Counted from the stretch's first letter, positions 33,673-43,831 are shown. The stretch is 64,000 bases of DNA from Parasedimentitalea denitrificans (GCF_011813015.1 NZ_QHLQ01000017.1:32879-96878); one strand, 5' to 3'. Numbers and translations are program-made. Notes: generated from the sequence alone by a model not told the origin.

Positions 33673-34545
33673 TTGACCGAACCAACTGCCACAGTGCGCG
33701 ATCTGCTGCGCGAACACTATTCCTCGCTGACCCAGTCAGAGCGTAAGTTCGCGACTTCATTGCTAGAAAACTATCCGGCGGCCGGTTTGGCTTCGATCAC
33801 GATTGTGGCCTCAAATGCGGATGTGTCGACACCGACAGTGGCGCGGATGGTGCAAAAACTGGGGTTCAAGGGTTATCCGCAATTCCATCAGGCGCTGTTG
33901 AAAGAACTTGAAGCAACTGTTTCAGGACCAACGCAAAGACGCGACAAGTGGACGACTGAGGCCCCCGAAGGCCACATGCTGAACAGATTTGCACAGGCGG
34001 TGACCGATAACCTGGGGCAAACGTTTTCCAACATTGATGCCACGCAGTTTGATGCCGCGGTCCGCCAATTGGCCAATACCGAGGGGCGGTTGTATGTGGT
34101 TGGCGGGCGCATCACGCGGGCGCTGGCTGACTATGCATTCACTCACTTTCAGGCGATCCGGCAACGCGTCACCCATATGACTTCGTCCTCGGCTACTTGG
34201 CCGCACTATGTGCTGGATATGGTCGAAGGGGATACGCTGCTGATGTTTGATGTGCGTCGCTATGAGACCAACCTGCAACGGCTGGCCGAACTGGCGGCAG
34301 AACGCGGGGTCAAAGTAATTTTGATCACCGACCAGTGGGCCAGCCCCATCGCACCGGTGGCTGAATACAGTTTTAATTGCTGGGTCGAAATCCCATCCGC
34401 ATGGGATTCCAACATTTCCACCATGATGCTGCTAGAAGCGATGATCGCGGCCACGCAGGAGGAAAGCTGGAGTGAAACGCGAGATCGTTATGAGAGACTG
34501 GATGAATTGTTTGATATGACCCGACTGTTTCGGAAGTTTTCCTGA
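33673..34545 (+). CDS. MurR/RpiR-family transcriptional regulator
   Basis: 290 residues: N-terminal HTH_6 domain (LTQSERKFATSLL, ASNADVSTPTVARMVQKLGFKGYPQFH) and a C-terminal SIS domain (about 115-245; LYVVGGRITRALADY, GDTLLMFDVRRYE, VKVILITDQWASP). SIS domains of this family bind phosphosugars or other small ligands. The only good start is TTG 33673; an ATG at 33659 is out of frame. It is divergent from the amidohydrolase-TRAP operon and is the obvious local regulator. A sharp terminator follows. Confidence 0.9.
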   Translation: MTEPTATVRDLLREHYSSLTQSERKFATSLLENYPAAGLASITIVASNADVSTPTVARMVQKLGFKGYPQFHQALLKELEATVSGPTQRRDKWTTEAPEGHMLNRFAQAVTDNLGQTFSNIDATQFDAAVRQLANTEGRLYVVGGRITRALADYAFTHFQAIRQRVTHMTSSSATWPHYVLDMVEGDTLLMFDVRRYETNLQRLAELAAERGVKVILITDQWASPIAPVAEYSFNCWVEIPSAWDSNISTMMLLEAMIAATQEESWSETRDRYERLDELFDMTRLFRKFS

Positions 34546-34622
34546 CGTTCCAAAATTTATCTGGATGAAGTCTGCGTTGTTGTAGGCCAATCTGTCTAAA
34601 ACTATCTCTAGATCAGAATGTG

Positions 34623-34641
34623 CCTTTGGCTTAGCCAAAGG
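34623..34641 (+). terminator. intrinsic terminator of the RpiR regulator gene
   Basis: CCTTTGGC-TTA-GCCAAAGG, a perfect 8-pair stem, is followed by CCTTTTGCGTTTT, 78 bases after the stop codon. Confidence 0.88.
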
Positions 34642-34681
34642 CCTTTTGCGTTTTGGGTTCTAGGTCGTCGCCTGACATGTG

Positions 34682-34729
34682 TTGACATTGATCGCATTCC
34701 CGTTTTATTTTACTATCTAAATTAAATAA
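34682..34729 (+). promoter_or_regulatory. xyl catabolic promoter and candidate XylR site
   Basis: TTGACA at 34682-34687 can pair with TATTTT at 34706-34711 (18-base spacing). An AT-rich block follows with AAATTAAAT at 34719-34727, whose reverse complement ATTTAATTT is also found at 42630-42638 before xylF. TTATTT (34705-34710) and AAATAA (34724-34729) form an inverted repeat over the presumed -10 region, as expected for an operator of the ROK repressor. Confidence 0.45.
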
Positions 34730-34771
34730 TATGGTTCTGAAGAAGGGATCAACCAAAGGGGGCGAACACAG

Positions 34772-36226
34772 ATGTACATCGGGTTGGATCTCGGCACCTC
34801 GGGCTTACGGGCCTTGTTGGCCGATGAGAGCGGTGCCATCGTTGCAACCGCTGATGCGGCTTATTCGGTTTCGAATCCACATTCCGGATGGAGTGAGCAA
34901 GATCCAGCAGATTGGACTGCGGCCTGCGAGGTGGTGATGGCTGCGTTGAAGGATGCTCACCCCGTCGAGTTCAGTGCAGTTCGCGGGATCGGATTAAGCG
35001 GTCATATGCACGGCGCAACTTTGCTGGATGCAAAGGGGCAGGTGCTGCGACCCTGTATTTTGTGGAATGATACACGCTCGGCCGCGCAGGCTGCCGCTCT
35101 AAATGAAACCCCCAATGTGCGTTGCCTGTCTGGGAATATCGTCTTTCCCGGCTTTACTGCCCCCAAACTGAAATGGGTGGAGGAAAATGAGCCTGAGATC
35201 TTTGCCAAGGTTGCCAAGGTTCTGCTGCCCAAGGATTACCTGCGGTACTGGCTGACCGGAGACTATGTTGGCGATATGTCTGACAGTGCCGGTACGTCTT
35301 GGTTGGATGTAGGCAAACGAGAGTGGTCTGAGGAGTTGCTGGATGCCGGGCATATGCGTTTGGACCAGATGCCTAGGTTGGTCGAAGGCTCGGAGAGTTC
35401 AGGCAACGTACGGGCTCAATTGCTTGCGGATTGGGGGATGGCTGGGCCGGTTACGGTCGCAGGCGGTGGCGGCGATAATGCGGTCGCGGCCTGTGGGGCT
35501 GGCTGTTTTCGAGATGGCGACGGCTTTGTGTCTCTTGGCACCTCTGGTGTGTTGCTTGCTGCCAAAAACAGTTTCGCACCGGACCCGGCAACGGCTGTTC
35601 ACACGTTCTGTCATGCCGTCCCGGACACATGGTATCAGATGGGTGTCATCCTTGCTGCAACAGACAGTCTGAACTGGCTGTCTGGGGTTTTAGGGCGATC
35701 TCCGGCAGAGCTGGCTGGGATGTTGACGGACGAGCCTTCTGGACCGTCGAATACTCTGTTCCTTCCCTACCTATCCGGCGAACGGACACCCCACAATGAC
35801 AGTGCCGTCCGTGGATCTTTTGCTGGCTTGGATGTTGCGACCACTCCGGAGGATATGACACAGGCCGTCATGGAGGGAGTGTCGTTCGCTTTGCGCGATA
35901 ATCTAGACGCCTTGAAAGCAACAGGAACAAAACTGTCCCGCATCTTAGCAATTGGCGGTGGGACAAAGTCCCGGTTCTGGCTCGAGACATTGGCGACAAC
36001 GTTGAACCTTCCACTGGACCTACCTGAAAAAGGTGATTTTGGCGCGGCACTTGGGGCTGTTCGGTTGGCTATAGCAGCTGACACGAATGCCGACCTGTCT
36101 ACCATCATGACCACGCCCAAAGTGGCGGCGACGGTTGAACCGCGCGCTGATCTGGTTGACCGATATTCTGAATCTCATGCGCGGTATCGTGCGCTTTACC
36201 CTCATCTGAAGGCTGCTCTGACATGA
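34772..36226 (+). CDS. xylB: xylulokinase
   Basis: 484 residues, FGGY kinase fold: N-terminal phosphate loop [11 protein letters not shown] at 5-15, substrate region [17 protein letters not shown], and the C-terminal GGGTKSRFW. It phosphorylates D-xylulose produced by the xylose isomerase gene next to it. Its stop overlaps the xylA start (ATGA). The order xylB-xylA-galM differs from the E. coli xylAB order. Confidence 0.95.
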   Translation: MYIGLDLGTSGLRALLADESGAIVATADAAYSVSNPHSGWSEQDPADWTAACEVVMAALKDAHPVEFSAVRGIGLSGHMHGATLLDAKGQVLRPCILWNDTRSAAQAAALNETPNVRCLSGNIVFPGFTAPKLKWVEENEPEIFAKVAKVLLPKDYLRYWLTGDYVGDMSDSAGTSWLDVGKREWSEELLDAGHMRLDQMPRLVEGSESSGNVRAQLLADWGMAGPVTVAGGGGDNAVAACGAGCFRDGDGFVSLGTSGVLLAAKNSFAPDPATAVHTFCHAVPDTWYQMGVILAATDSLNWLSGVLGRSPAELAGMLTDEPSGPSNTLFLPYLSGERTPHNDSAVRGSFAGLDVATTPEDMTQAVMEGVSFALRDNLDALKATGTKLSRILAIGGGTKSRFWLETLATTLNLPLDLPEKGDFGAALGAVRLAIAADTNADLSTIMTTPKVAATVEPRADLVDRYSESHARYRALYPHLKAALT

Positions 36227-37536
36227 CTACTGGATTTTTCCGCGACATCACCGAGATCGCATTTGAAGGCGCTGACAGCACCAATCCTTTGGCGTTTCGT
36301 CACTATAACCCAGATGAGATCGTCATGGGCAAGCGGATGGAGGACCATCTGCGGTTCGCAACTTGCTACTGGCACAACTTTGCGTGGCCTGGCAGCGACC
36401 CGTTTGGTGGCCAGACCTTTGACCGCCCCTGGTTCCCAGCGGATTCTATGGAACTGGCAAAGTTGAAAGCCGATGTGGCCTTTGAAATGTTCAGCTTGCT
36501 GAAATCGCCATATTACTGCTTTCATGATGCAGACGTGCGCCCAGAAGGCGCGAATTTTGCCGAAAACACCAAGAACCTAAACGAGATCGTCGATTATTTT
36601 GCTCAAAAGCAAGAAGAGACTGGGGTGAAGCTGCTTTGGGGAACCGCGAACTTGTTTAGCCAGGTGAAATTCATGTCCGGTGCGTCCACGAACCCTGATC
36701 CCGATGTGTTTGCTTTCTGTGCGGCAACCATCAAAACATGTATGGACGCAACTCACCGTCTGGGCGGAGAGAACTATGTTCTGTGGGGTGGCCGCGAGGG
36801 TTATGAGACGCTGTTGAATACAGATCTGGCCCAGGAAGACGCACAGATGGGTCGCATGTTGAACCTGGTTGTTGAGCACAAGCACAAGATTGGATTCAAA
36901 GGTGAAATCTTGGTTGAGCCCAAGCCACAAGAACCGTCCAAGCACCAGTATGATTATGACACAGCAACTGTTTACGGGTTCCTGAAGCGTCACGGGATGG
37001 AAAATGAAGTCAAAGTGAACATTGAGCAGGGGCACGCAATTCTGGCAGGCCATTCGTTTGAACACGAGATCGCAACGGCCACGTCACTGGGTATCTTGGG
37101 GTCCATCGACATGAACCGTAACGACTACCAATCTGGCTGGGACACGGATCAATTCCCGAACAACGTTCCAGAAGTTGCGCTTGCCTATTACCATATCCTT
37201 CAGGATGGCGGTTTGAAAACCGGTGGCACCAACTTTGACGCGAAACTGCGCCGTCAATCTCTGGACGCCGAAGACCTGTTGATTGCTCATATCGGTGGCA
37301 TGGATGTATGTGCGCGCGGGCTAAAGGCGGCTGTTGCAATGATTGAAGACGGCACATTGCCTAATTTTGTCAAAGATCGTTATGCGGATTGGGATAAGCC
37401 TGTGAACCAATCTATGTTGGCGGGCAACGAATCCCTGGATGATATTGCGGCACGTGTTCAGGCGCAGGACATCAATCCCAAGCCAAGGTCGGGCAAACAG
37501 GAATATCTAGAAAACGTCGTCAATAGGTTTGTATGA
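36223..37536 (+). CDS. xylA: xylose isomerase
   Basis: 437 residues, the class II length. Catalytic and metal-site segments are intact: [13 protein letters not shown] with the catalytic His, [33 protein letters not shown] and [18 protein letters not shown]. It interconverts D-xylose and D-xylulose in the cytoplasm. It overlaps xylB and galM by ATGA at both ends, so the three are a translational unit. Confidence 0.97.
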   Translation: MTTGFFRDITEIAFEGADSTNPLAFRHYNPDEIVMGKRMEDHLRFATCYWHNFAWPGSDPFGGQTFDRPWFPADSMELAKLKADVAFEMFSLLKSPYYCFHDADVRPEGANFAENTKNLNEIVDYFAQKQEETGVKLLWGTANLFSQVKFMSGASTNPDPDVFAFCAATIKTCMDATHRLGGENYVLWGGREGYETLLNTDLAQEDAQMGRMLNLVVEHKHKIGFKGEILVEPKPQEPSKHQYDYDTATVYGFLKRHGMENEVKVNIEQGHAILAGHSFEHEIATATSLGILGSIDMNRNDYQSGWDTDQFPNNVPEVALAYYHILQDGGLKTGGTNFDAKLRRQSLDAEDLLIAHIGGMDVCARGLKAAVAMIEDGTLPNFVKDRYADWDKPVNQSMLAGNESLDDIAARVQAQDINPKPRSGKQEYLENVVNRFV

Positions 37537-38537
37537 CCGTCGTTAGCGACTACGGCCAGTTTAACGGCCAATCCCTACGGGAGGTTACTATCAGCGATGG
37601 TGACGTCTCGCTGGCGATCCTGAACTATGGGGCGACAACAAGGGACTGGCGCGTGCCCTTGAACGGGCTGCGAATCCCCGTTGTGCTCGGCTACGATGAC
37701 CCCACGAGATACGTGGGGCATAGTACCTATTTTGGAGCAATTGTCGGGCGGGTTTCTAACCGGATTGGCGGTGCGCAGTATTCTCTGGGTGGGCAAATCA
37801 ATCAGTTGATCCCCAACGAAGGGGGCAATCAGTTGCACGGTGGTTCTTCTGGATTATCGAGCGCATTTTGGGAGATTGAACCCGATGGCGCGTCTGCTGT
37901 TCGTTTGCGGTATAACTCTCCTGCGGGCGAGGGAGGGTTTCCGGGGCGCGCCAAGTTCACGATTGACGTTCGACTGAATGGTGCTTGTGTAACCTATGAT
38001 ATGCGTGCCGAAGTGGACTATGTGACGCCAATTAGTCTGGCTCAGCATAACTACTATAATCTCGATGGTGCAGGGACCATTTGGGAGCATCGGTTGCACT
38101 GTAAGGCTGACCGAGTACTGGAGATGGACGATCTGGGTATCATGAACGGTGAAATCGCACCGGTCGATGGCACCAAGTTTGATTTTCGCAAGATGCGTTC
38201 ATTCGAACAGGCCGATGCTGAACGTACTGGGACAGACCATAATCTGGTCTTTGAGGATGGAAGAAATATCAGCCAGCCTGTTGCAGAAGTTGAAGCGCCA
38301 AATGGATTGAGAATGAAAATTTGGAGCGATCAATCTGGTGCGCAACTTTATACCGCTGCGGCAATGCCAGTACAGCAAGGTGGGCTAGACGGGCAAGCCT
38401 ATGGTCCGGCCGGTGGGTTTTGCTTTGAACCACAGGGTTTTCCCAATGCTGTCAATATCCCAACTTTCCCAACGGTTTTTGTTTCACCAGAAATGCCATA
38501 CGTTCAGAAGTTGCAGGTCGAAATCAAAGGGAACTAA
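37533..38537 (+). CDS. galM: aldose 1-epimerase (mutarotase)
   Basis: 334 residues. GalM fold with [14 protein letters not shown] carrying the first catalytic His, [11 protein letters not shown] with the second, and a C-terminal [13 protein letters not shown] with the catalytic Glu. It speeds alpha/beta interconversion of the sugar before isomerisation. Start overlaps the xylA stop (ATGA), so here it should serve xylose. The call of mutarotase is secure; the sugar is inferred from position. Confidence 0.92.
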   Translation: MTVVSDYGQFNGQSLREVTISDGDVSLAILNYGATTRDWRVPLNGLRIPVVLGYDDPTRYVGHSTYFGAIVGRVSNRIGGAQYSLGGQINQLIPNEGGNQLHGGSSGLSSAFWEIEPDGASAVRLRYNSPAGEGGFPGRAKFTIDVRLNGACVTYDMRAEVDYVTPISLAQHNYYNLDGAGTIWEHRLHCKADRVLEMDDLGIMNGEIAPVDGTKFDFRKMRSFEQADAERTGTDHNLVFEDGRNISQPVAEVEAPNGLRMKIWSDQSGAQLYTAAAMPVQQGGLDGQAYGPAGGFCFEPQGFPNAVNIPTFPTVFVSPEMPYVQKLQVEIKGN

Positions 38538-38540
38538 CCA

Positions 38541-39836
38541 ATGAAATGGATGATTGCTGGCCTGCTAATGGCGACTGGAGCACAGGCACAGGATCTGGGT
38601 CCCCGACCTGTGTTTCCCGAGATGGACCCTGCACGCGTTCAGCTTGGCCAGCTATTGTTTTTTGACCCGATATTGTCCGGTAACCGGAATATAAGTTGCG
38701 GCACCTGCCATCATCCTCGGTTCGGAACATCTGATGGAATGTCGTTGTCGATTGGCGAGGGCGGGGTTGGGCTGGGCCCGGATCGTCGCATTGATCCCAA
38801 CAATCCCCCCGAAGACCGTATGCCCCGCAACGCGCCAGCACTGTGGAATGTTGGGGCAACCGAATTCAACACCTTCTTTCATGATGGACGGTTAGAGGCT
38901 GACCCTCAGAAACCCGGCGGCATACGTACTCCATTGGGGGCTGACATGGTTGTGGGCTTTGACAGTGTTTTGTCGGCTCAGGCTATGTTCCCTGTTCTCG
39001 CCAATGATGAAATGGCCGGGCATTATTCGGAAAACGACGTGTCACAAGCAGTGCGTCTTGGACACCTGAGCGTCAAGGACGGAGCGTGGGATAAAATCGC
39101 GGCAAGGGTCGAGGCAATTCCAGAATACCGTCGCGCATTCGATGCTGTTCTTGAGGAGCAGAGGCCCATCAAATTCACTGACATCGCCAATGTCATTGCA
39201 GATTTCACGCGGGTGGAATGGCGGGCTGATGATAGCCCGTTTGATCGCGCTATGATGGGTGGTCCACCGTTGTCGGCCGAGGCTACACGAGGGCAGGACC
39301 TGTTCTATGGCGAGGCGGGGTGTTCCAGCTGTCACTCCGGTTGGCTGCAAACTGATCACAGTTACCACGCGATCGCCATGCCTCAGATCGGGCCGGGCAA
39401 GGCTGCGCCTTTTGAAACCCACGCCCGCGATGCTGGTCGGATACGCGTCACCGGAGAGCAGTCGGATGAATATAAGTTTCTGACACCTTCGCTGCGCAAC
39501 GTCGCGCAAACCGGCCCTTATGGTCATAACGGGGCTTATGCCAGCCTTGAGGCTGTTGTGCGGCACCATCTGGATCCGGTTGCGTCTTTGTATTCCTATG
39601 ACCCCTCGCAGGTGCTGTTCCACGAGATTGAGCCAGCAGATGATTGGCGCGTTTTGACGGACAGCGATGAACTGGCCCGCATATCGGCAGCAAATGAGTT
39701 GGTGCCAATTGCGCTGGGCGATGATGACGTGTCTGACTTACTCGCCTTTCTACACAGCTTGACTGATACTGGAGCTGCCAAGGGGCGGCTGGGCGTGCCG
39801 GTTAAGGTGCCCAGTGGGTTGCCCGTTGATCAGTGA
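38541..39836 (+). CDS. di-haem cytochrome c peroxidase/MauG-family protein
   Basis: 431 residues with a signal peptide (about 1-16, ending AQAQ), so periplasmic. Two haem-c sites: CGTCH at about 53-57 and CSSCH near 255-259, in the CcpA/MauG arrangement, with ALWNVGATEFNTFFHDGR and TPSLRNVAQTGPYGHNG as family blocks. Proteins of this family reduce hydrogen peroxide or make oxidative protein modifications. It starts 3 bases after galM, apparently within the xyl operon, and its end overlaps the opposite CRTAC1 gene by 7 bases. There is no mau or other modification gene nearby. Confidence 0.9.
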   Translation: MKWMIAGLLMATGAQAQDLGPRPVFPEMDPARVQLGQLLFFDPILSGNRNISCGTCHHPRFGTSDGMSLSIGEGGVGLGPDRRIDPNNPPEDRMPRNAPALWNVGATEFNTFFHDGRLEADPQKPGGIRTPLGADMVVGFDSVLSAQAMFPVLANDEMAGHYSENDVSQAVRLGHLSVKDGAWDKIAARVEAIPEYRRAFDAVLEEQRPIKFTDIANVIADFTRVEWRADDSPFDRAMMGGPPLSAEATRGQDLFYGEAGCSSCHSGWLQTDHSYHAIAMPQIGPGKAAPFETHARDAGRIRVTGEQSDEYKFLTPSLRNVAQTGPYGHNGAYASLEAVVRHHLDPVASLYSYDPSQVLFHEIEPADDWRVLTDSDELARISAANELVPIALGDDDVSDLLAFLHSLTDTGAAKGRLGVPVKVPSGLPVDQ

Positions 39837-41344
39837 TCTAATGTGATAATCTGGTTGGCAGTGACCTGCTGCCAGTCAGATGCGCTATGATCAGGTCGAA
39901 CGACCCTAATCTCGGCAATCGTCTCCTGTCCCAAGCCGAAGTGAATAAGCCCCGCCTGACCGCTGGCATGCCCTCCACCGACAGTAATTTCGCGCGTTTG
40001 AACTCGGTCTCCGATACGCAGTTCTACATGGGCTCCGACGGATTGAGTATTGGGGGCAGGGGAGCCAAGAGTTACAGCCACCCAATTTCCTTGCGCTGAT
40101 GTGTTCTGGTACAGGCTCATTTGCGCCCTCCGGTTCACAACTGCCAGATCCAGTTTGCCATCGAGGTTCAGATCCATCAGCACCGCGCCACGCGATCGCG
40201 CCAAGTTGGCGATTCCGGCTTCCAGTCCGCGTTCAGAGAAGGTGCCATCCGGGGATTGGATCAACAAGTTGTTCGGATCATCCATCGCAGCACCGGGCAT
40301 TTGTTCAACATTGCCCTTGGCTACAAATATGTCGTCCAGCCCGTCGTTGTTCACGTCGCCAAACGCCGCGTGCCACCCGGTCGAGGGTCGCCCATCACCG
40401 CCGGTATAGGGGCGGTGCGCTGTTGTCCCACGCTCGTAGGTGACATCACGGTACCAAGGTCCACCTGCGGCCGGATCGAAATACTGAAACTTTTGATCCG
40501 CCATCGAGGTTAAGTAGACATCGGAAAACCCGTCGCCGTTCAAATCCCGAGACGCGATGCCCATGCCCCAGAGCATATAGGGTTGCCAGCCTTCGTCTTG
40601 CGAATAAAGGCGCGGGTAATCTTCCATCGCCCACATCTGTTCCTGCCCACCGCGTACATAGTAATGGCGATCATTGCTGACCCTCAGGTCTGCGCGACCT
40701 GAACGGGACCAGTCAGTGAACAGCATGGATAATGCGCAAAATCCTGGTTCTAACCGTGTGACGGGGGCATAGGATTGACCGTCGGGACGATACAACAGCG
40801 TCGCATCGCATGTCTCGAAAGGACCGTCGAAATTGCTGCGATCGACATAGGTACCAAAGGCAAGGGTCGGCAGGGTATTCCCAGCCTCCCAGGTCGCGGA
40901 AAATGCAGTGGTCCAATGAGTACCACTTTCAAATCCTAGGTCGGTGAAGGGCGCAAAGTCACAATCGCCATGGCCTTGCATCAATATGTCCGGTCCGGTG
41001 CGAAGGATCGCGAGATCCAGAATGGAATCCCCGTCAATATCAAGTGGATAGGCCCCGATCACACCAGTCAATGCCAAGGCGCTAGGAGTGTCGGCCTCAA
41101 ATGTCAAACCACCGCCTGCTCCTGAGGTCACATTGCGCATCAGTTGAGCTGGGTTTTCACCACCCGCTGCATAGAGTTCGGGAAATTGATCCCCGTCGCA
41201 GTCGAACGCAGTCACACCACCGCCGACAAAATGTTCCCATCCCCCAGCGTAGACATGATCAGGAAGTGCGCGCTGGATGTAGGTGACGTCTGCGAATGCC
41301 GAGGGCGCAATCAGCGTGAAAGCTAGGGTTAGTTTAAGTGTCAC
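39830..41344 (-). CDS. CRTAC1/FG-GAP (VCBS) beta-propeller exported protein with ASPIC/UnbV C-terminus
   Basis: About 504 residues. GTG 41344 behind GGGAG gives a proper signal peptide (MTLKLTLAFTLIAPSAFA); a longer frame would add residues before it. Several Ca-binding repeats of the type DxDGDxxxD are seen: FDCDGDQFPELY, LDIDGDSILDLA, RDLNGDGFSDVY, GDVNNDGLDDIF and DLNLDGKLDLAV. An ASPIC/UnbV-like end (NWVAVTLGSPAPNTQSVGA...TREITVGGGHASGQ) follows. The start overlaps the xylR end by 11 bases, so it is co-expressed with the repressor. CRTAC1 proteins often neighbour MauG-like peroxidases, as here. Function unknown. Confidence 0.85.
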   Translation of the reverse strand: MTLKLTLAFTLIAPSAFADVTYIQRALPDHVYAGGWEHFVGGGVTAFDCDGDQFPELYAAGGENPAQLMRNVTSGAGGGLTFEADTPSALALTGVIGAYPLDIDGDSILDLAILRTGPDILMQGHGDCDFAPFTDLGFESGTHWTTAFSATWEAGNTLPTLAFGTYVDRSNFDGPFETCDATLLYRPDGQSYAPVTRLEPGFCALSMLFTDWSRSGRADLRVSNDRHYYVRGGQEQMWAMEDYPRLYSQDEGWQPYMLWGMGIASRDLNGDGFSDVYLTSMADQKFQYFDPAAGGPWYRDVTYERGTTAHRPYTGGDGRPSTGWHAAFGDVNNDGLDDIFVAKGNVEQMPGAAMDDPNNLLIQSPDGTFSERGLEAGIANLARSRGAVLMDLNLDGKLDLAVVNRRAQMSLYQNTSAQGNWVAVTLGSPAPNTQSVGAHVELRIGDRVQTREITVGGGHASGQAGLIHFGLGQETIAEIRVVRPDHSASDWQQVTANQIITLDH

Positions 41345-42647
41345 TGGTTGCCAGCTCCCGAATCGCCAATGCGGATACTTCTTCGATGGCATAGGCTGCC
41401 GCGCCTTTTGCCCACATCAGGTCACCCCAGTTGTGAACGCGAACCTTGGGGGGCGGAGCATCGATCTGAACCACCCAACGCCGCATTTCTTCGATCACCT
41501 GATCTGAATAGAGATAGTCAAAGGACAATCGTGCACCGGATAGAATGATCAGCTTGGGGTCAAATATGTTGACGACATTAGCCAACCCCATGGCAAACAT
41601 GCGCCCGGCGCGGTCAAAAATTGATCGAGCCATTTGATCGCCACCTTTAGCAGCGTCAACCAATTGGCCTAGATCCCGGTGACCCGCGCCGCCGTTGGTG
41701 ATGTTGGCCTCACGCAACAGAGCATAATCCCCGACATAGGCCTCTAGGCAGCCACGTTGACCACATTGGCAAAGCGCGCCTTCAAGTTGGACCTTGGTGT
41801 GCCCGAATTCCGCGCCGCATCCGCGCGTGCCGCGGTAGATCTTGTTGTCGATGACAATACCCATCCCGACACCGTGCTCAATTGTTATGACCACGAAGTC
41901 ACTGACATTACGGCCTTTGCCAAAAAGGTGCTCTGCCTTGGCCACCAGATTGGCGTCGTTGTCGATGAAAATCGGGCAGGGGGCATGGCGGGAAAGATGG
42001 GCGCCAAAGTCGACATTGCGCTCGTCCAAAGACGATGACCAATAGACGAAGTTTCGCTTGGCATCCATCATACCGGCCATCCCGACACCCATGCCTGAAA
42101 TAGTGCCAACATCGATACCGGCCTTGTCGCAGGCCTGGCCTAGCGCGGTCATTATGGTCTTGCACAAGTCGTCAACTGGCATACGGCCCTGCGTCAAAGG
42201 CATCTCATGATCGACGATGTTGTTGCCTTCAAAGTCGAGAACCACCACAGAAATAACCCGGTGGGAAACCTTGATGCCGGCTATTCTATGGGCGTCGCCC
42301 CGAATTTTTAACGCAACACGAGGGCGCCCGCGTTTGGCATCTTGTCTTGGTGTGTCCGGCACAATTTCTGAGATCAAGCCGACATCAATCAATTCAGCTG
42401 TAATCGCCGTTACAGTTGCAGGGCTGACGCGTGTCGCCGTTGAAATATCAATGCGCGCAATACTTCCGGCTGCCCGAATCGTATCCATGACCTGCTGCTT
42501 TCCACTTTCGCGCTGCACGTCCGAGTGCGAGAGACGGCTCGACTTTCCCAAAACTATCACTCCTTGCAAGGCCATTTCATCATTCTGTGAGGTGTTAGTC
42601 GTGGTGACCTCGTTTTGATAGGGTACATGATTTAATTTGAAATTCAA
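41334..42647 (-). CDS. xylR: ROK-family transcriptional repressor, probable XylR
   Basis: About 400-437 residues: winged-helix DNA-binding domain (VMDTIRAAGSIARIDISTATRVSPATVTAITAELI contains it) and a ROK domain with the ATP-like loop, GVGMAGMMD, FIDNDANL and the zinc motif CQCGQRGCLE. The start is unclear: TTG 42647, ATG 42575, or TTG preceded by AAGGAG near 42548. It sits between the xyl catabolic and transport operons and should repress both when xylose is absent. It is transcribed divergently from xylF, whose presumed operator overlaps the far-upstream TTG, which argues for a later start. Confidence 0.88.
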   Translation of the reverse strand: MNFKLNHVPYQNEVTTTNTSQNDEMALQGVIVLGKSSRLSHSDVQRESGKQQVMDTIRAAGSIARIDISTATRVSPATVTAITAELIDVGLISEIVPDTPRQDAKRGRPRVALKIRGDAHRIAGIKVSHRVISVVVLDFEGNNIVDHEMPLTQGRMPVDDLCKTIMTALGQACDKAGIDVGTISGMGVGMAGMMDAKRNFVYWSSSLDERNVDFGAHLSRHAPCPIFIDNDANLVAKAEHLFGKGRNVSDFVVITIEHGVGMGIVIDNKIYRGTRGCGAEFGHTKVQLEGALCQCGQRGCLEAYVGDYALLREANITNGGAGHRDLGQLVDAAKGGDQMARSIFDRAGRMFAMGLANVVNIFDPKLIILSGARLSFDYLYSDQVIEEMRRWVVQIDAPPPKVRVHNWGDLMWAKGAAAYAIEEVSALAIRELATSDT

Positions 42648-42648
42648 A
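42630..42648. promoter_or_regulatory. candidate XylR operator before xylF
   Basis: ATTTAATTT (42630-42638) overlaps the palindrome TTTGAA-A-TTCAAA (42636-42648), in the gap between the divergent xylR and xylF genes. ATTTAATTT is shared, inverted, with the xylB promoter at 34719-34727. Confidence 0.45.
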
Positions 42649-42720
42649 AAAAATAATGTTAGACCTATGCCACACGGACGGCTCGGCCTTACGAGCCCGA
42701 TGAGAACAGGGAGGAATACA

Positions 42721-43749
42721 ATGAAATTCTTAAGTGGAATCTCGCTGGCCGCAGTTGTGGCTATGACTGGTTCGGTTGCGTTTGCCGCTGATTTGACTGT
42801 TGGCGTTAGCTGGTCGAATTTTCAGGAAGAGCGCTGGAAGACTGACGAAGCTGCGATCAAGGGTGCGTTGGAGGCGGGGGGAGCCGACTACATTTCCGCT
42901 GACGCTCAGTCGTCATCTTCCAAGCAGTTGTCAGACATTGAGAGCCTGATCGCCCAGGGTGTTGACGCGCTGATCGTACTGGCACAGGATACTCAGGCCA
43001 TTGGCCCTGCTATCCAAGCCGCTGCAGACGAAGGTATTCCGGTTATCGCGTATGACCGTCTTATCGAAGACAGTCGCGCCTTTTACCTGACATTCGACAA
43101 TGTCGAAGTTGGCCGTATGCAGGCCCGTGCCGTGCTGGAAGCCTTGCCAGCTGGTAATTATGTCATGATCAAAGGTTCGCCAACTGATCCGAACGCAGAC
43201 TTCCTGCGCGGTGGACAGCAAGAGGTTATTCAGGCGGCTGTAGATAGCGGTGATATCAAGATTGTTGCCGAAGCTTATACTGATGGTTGGTTGCCTGCGA
43301 ATGCTCAGCGCAACATGGAGCAGATCCTGACCGCCAACGACAACAAAGTTGACGCTGTGATCGCTTCCAACGACGGCACCGCCGGTGGTGTTGTTGCCGC
43401 TCTGACAGCTCAGGGTATGGAAGGTCTTCCTGTTTCTGGCCAGGATGGAGACCACGCTGCGCTGAATCGCGTTGCTATGGGCACCCAGACTGTTTCGGTT
43501 TGGAAAGACGCTCGTGATCTGGGCAAAACCGCGGGTGAAGTCGCGGTTGCATTGGCCGGTGGTGCTTCTTTGGCAGACGTCGCAGGCGCTGCAAGCTGGA
43601 CGTCGCCAGCAGGCACAGCGATGACATCAATGTTCCTGGCTCCAGTTCCTGTAACAGCTGACAACCTGAGTGTTGTTGTCGACGCCGGTTGGATCAGCAA
43701 AGACAAACTGTGTCAGGGCGTGACTAACGGCCCTGCACCTTGTAACTAA
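42721..43749 (+). CDS. xylF: xylose ABC transporter substrate-binding protein
   Basis: 342 residues from ATG 42721 behind GGGAGGAAT. Signal peptide of 22 residues (ends AFAA). Type I periplasmic binding fold: LTVGVSWSNFQEERWKTDE at the mature N-terminus, YDRLIEDSRAFYLTFDN, NDGTAGGVVAAL and SGQDGDHAALNRV. This matches XylF-type xylose binding proteins closely. A hairpin separates it from xylH, consistent with higher expression of the binding protein. Confidence 0.94.
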   Translation: MKFLSGISLAAVVAMTGSVAFAADLTVGVSWSNFQEERWKTDEAAIKGALEAGGADYISADAQSSSSKQLSDIESLIAQGVDALIVLAQDTQAIGPAIQAAADEGIPVIAYDRLIEDSRAFYLTFDNVEVGRMQARAVLEALPAGNYVMIKGSPTDPNADFLRGGQQEVIQAAVDSGDIKIVAEAYTDGWLPANAQRNMEQILTANDNKVDAVIASNDGTAGGVVAALTAQGMEGLPVSGQDGDHAALNRVAMGTQTVSVWKDARDLGKTAGEVAVALAGGASLADVAGAASWTSPAGTAMTSMFLAPVPVTADNLSVVVDAGWISKDKLCQGVTNGPAPCN

Positions 43750-43770
43750 GATCTCGTTTTGAATAATGGT

Positions 43771-43794
43771 GCGTCCCTGTTAACCTAGGGGCGC
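43771..43794 (+). other. intercistronic hairpin between xylF and xylH
   Basis: GCGTCCCT (43771-43778) pairs with AGGGGCGC (43787-43794), 8 pairs including one G-T, with an 8-base loop. No T run. Such structures after binding-protein genes usually protect the upstream message or lower downstream transcription. Confidence 0.5.
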
Positions 43795-43831
43795 TCCCCT
43801 CAAAAACTCTTGCTGTAACTGGAGTTCGGAC

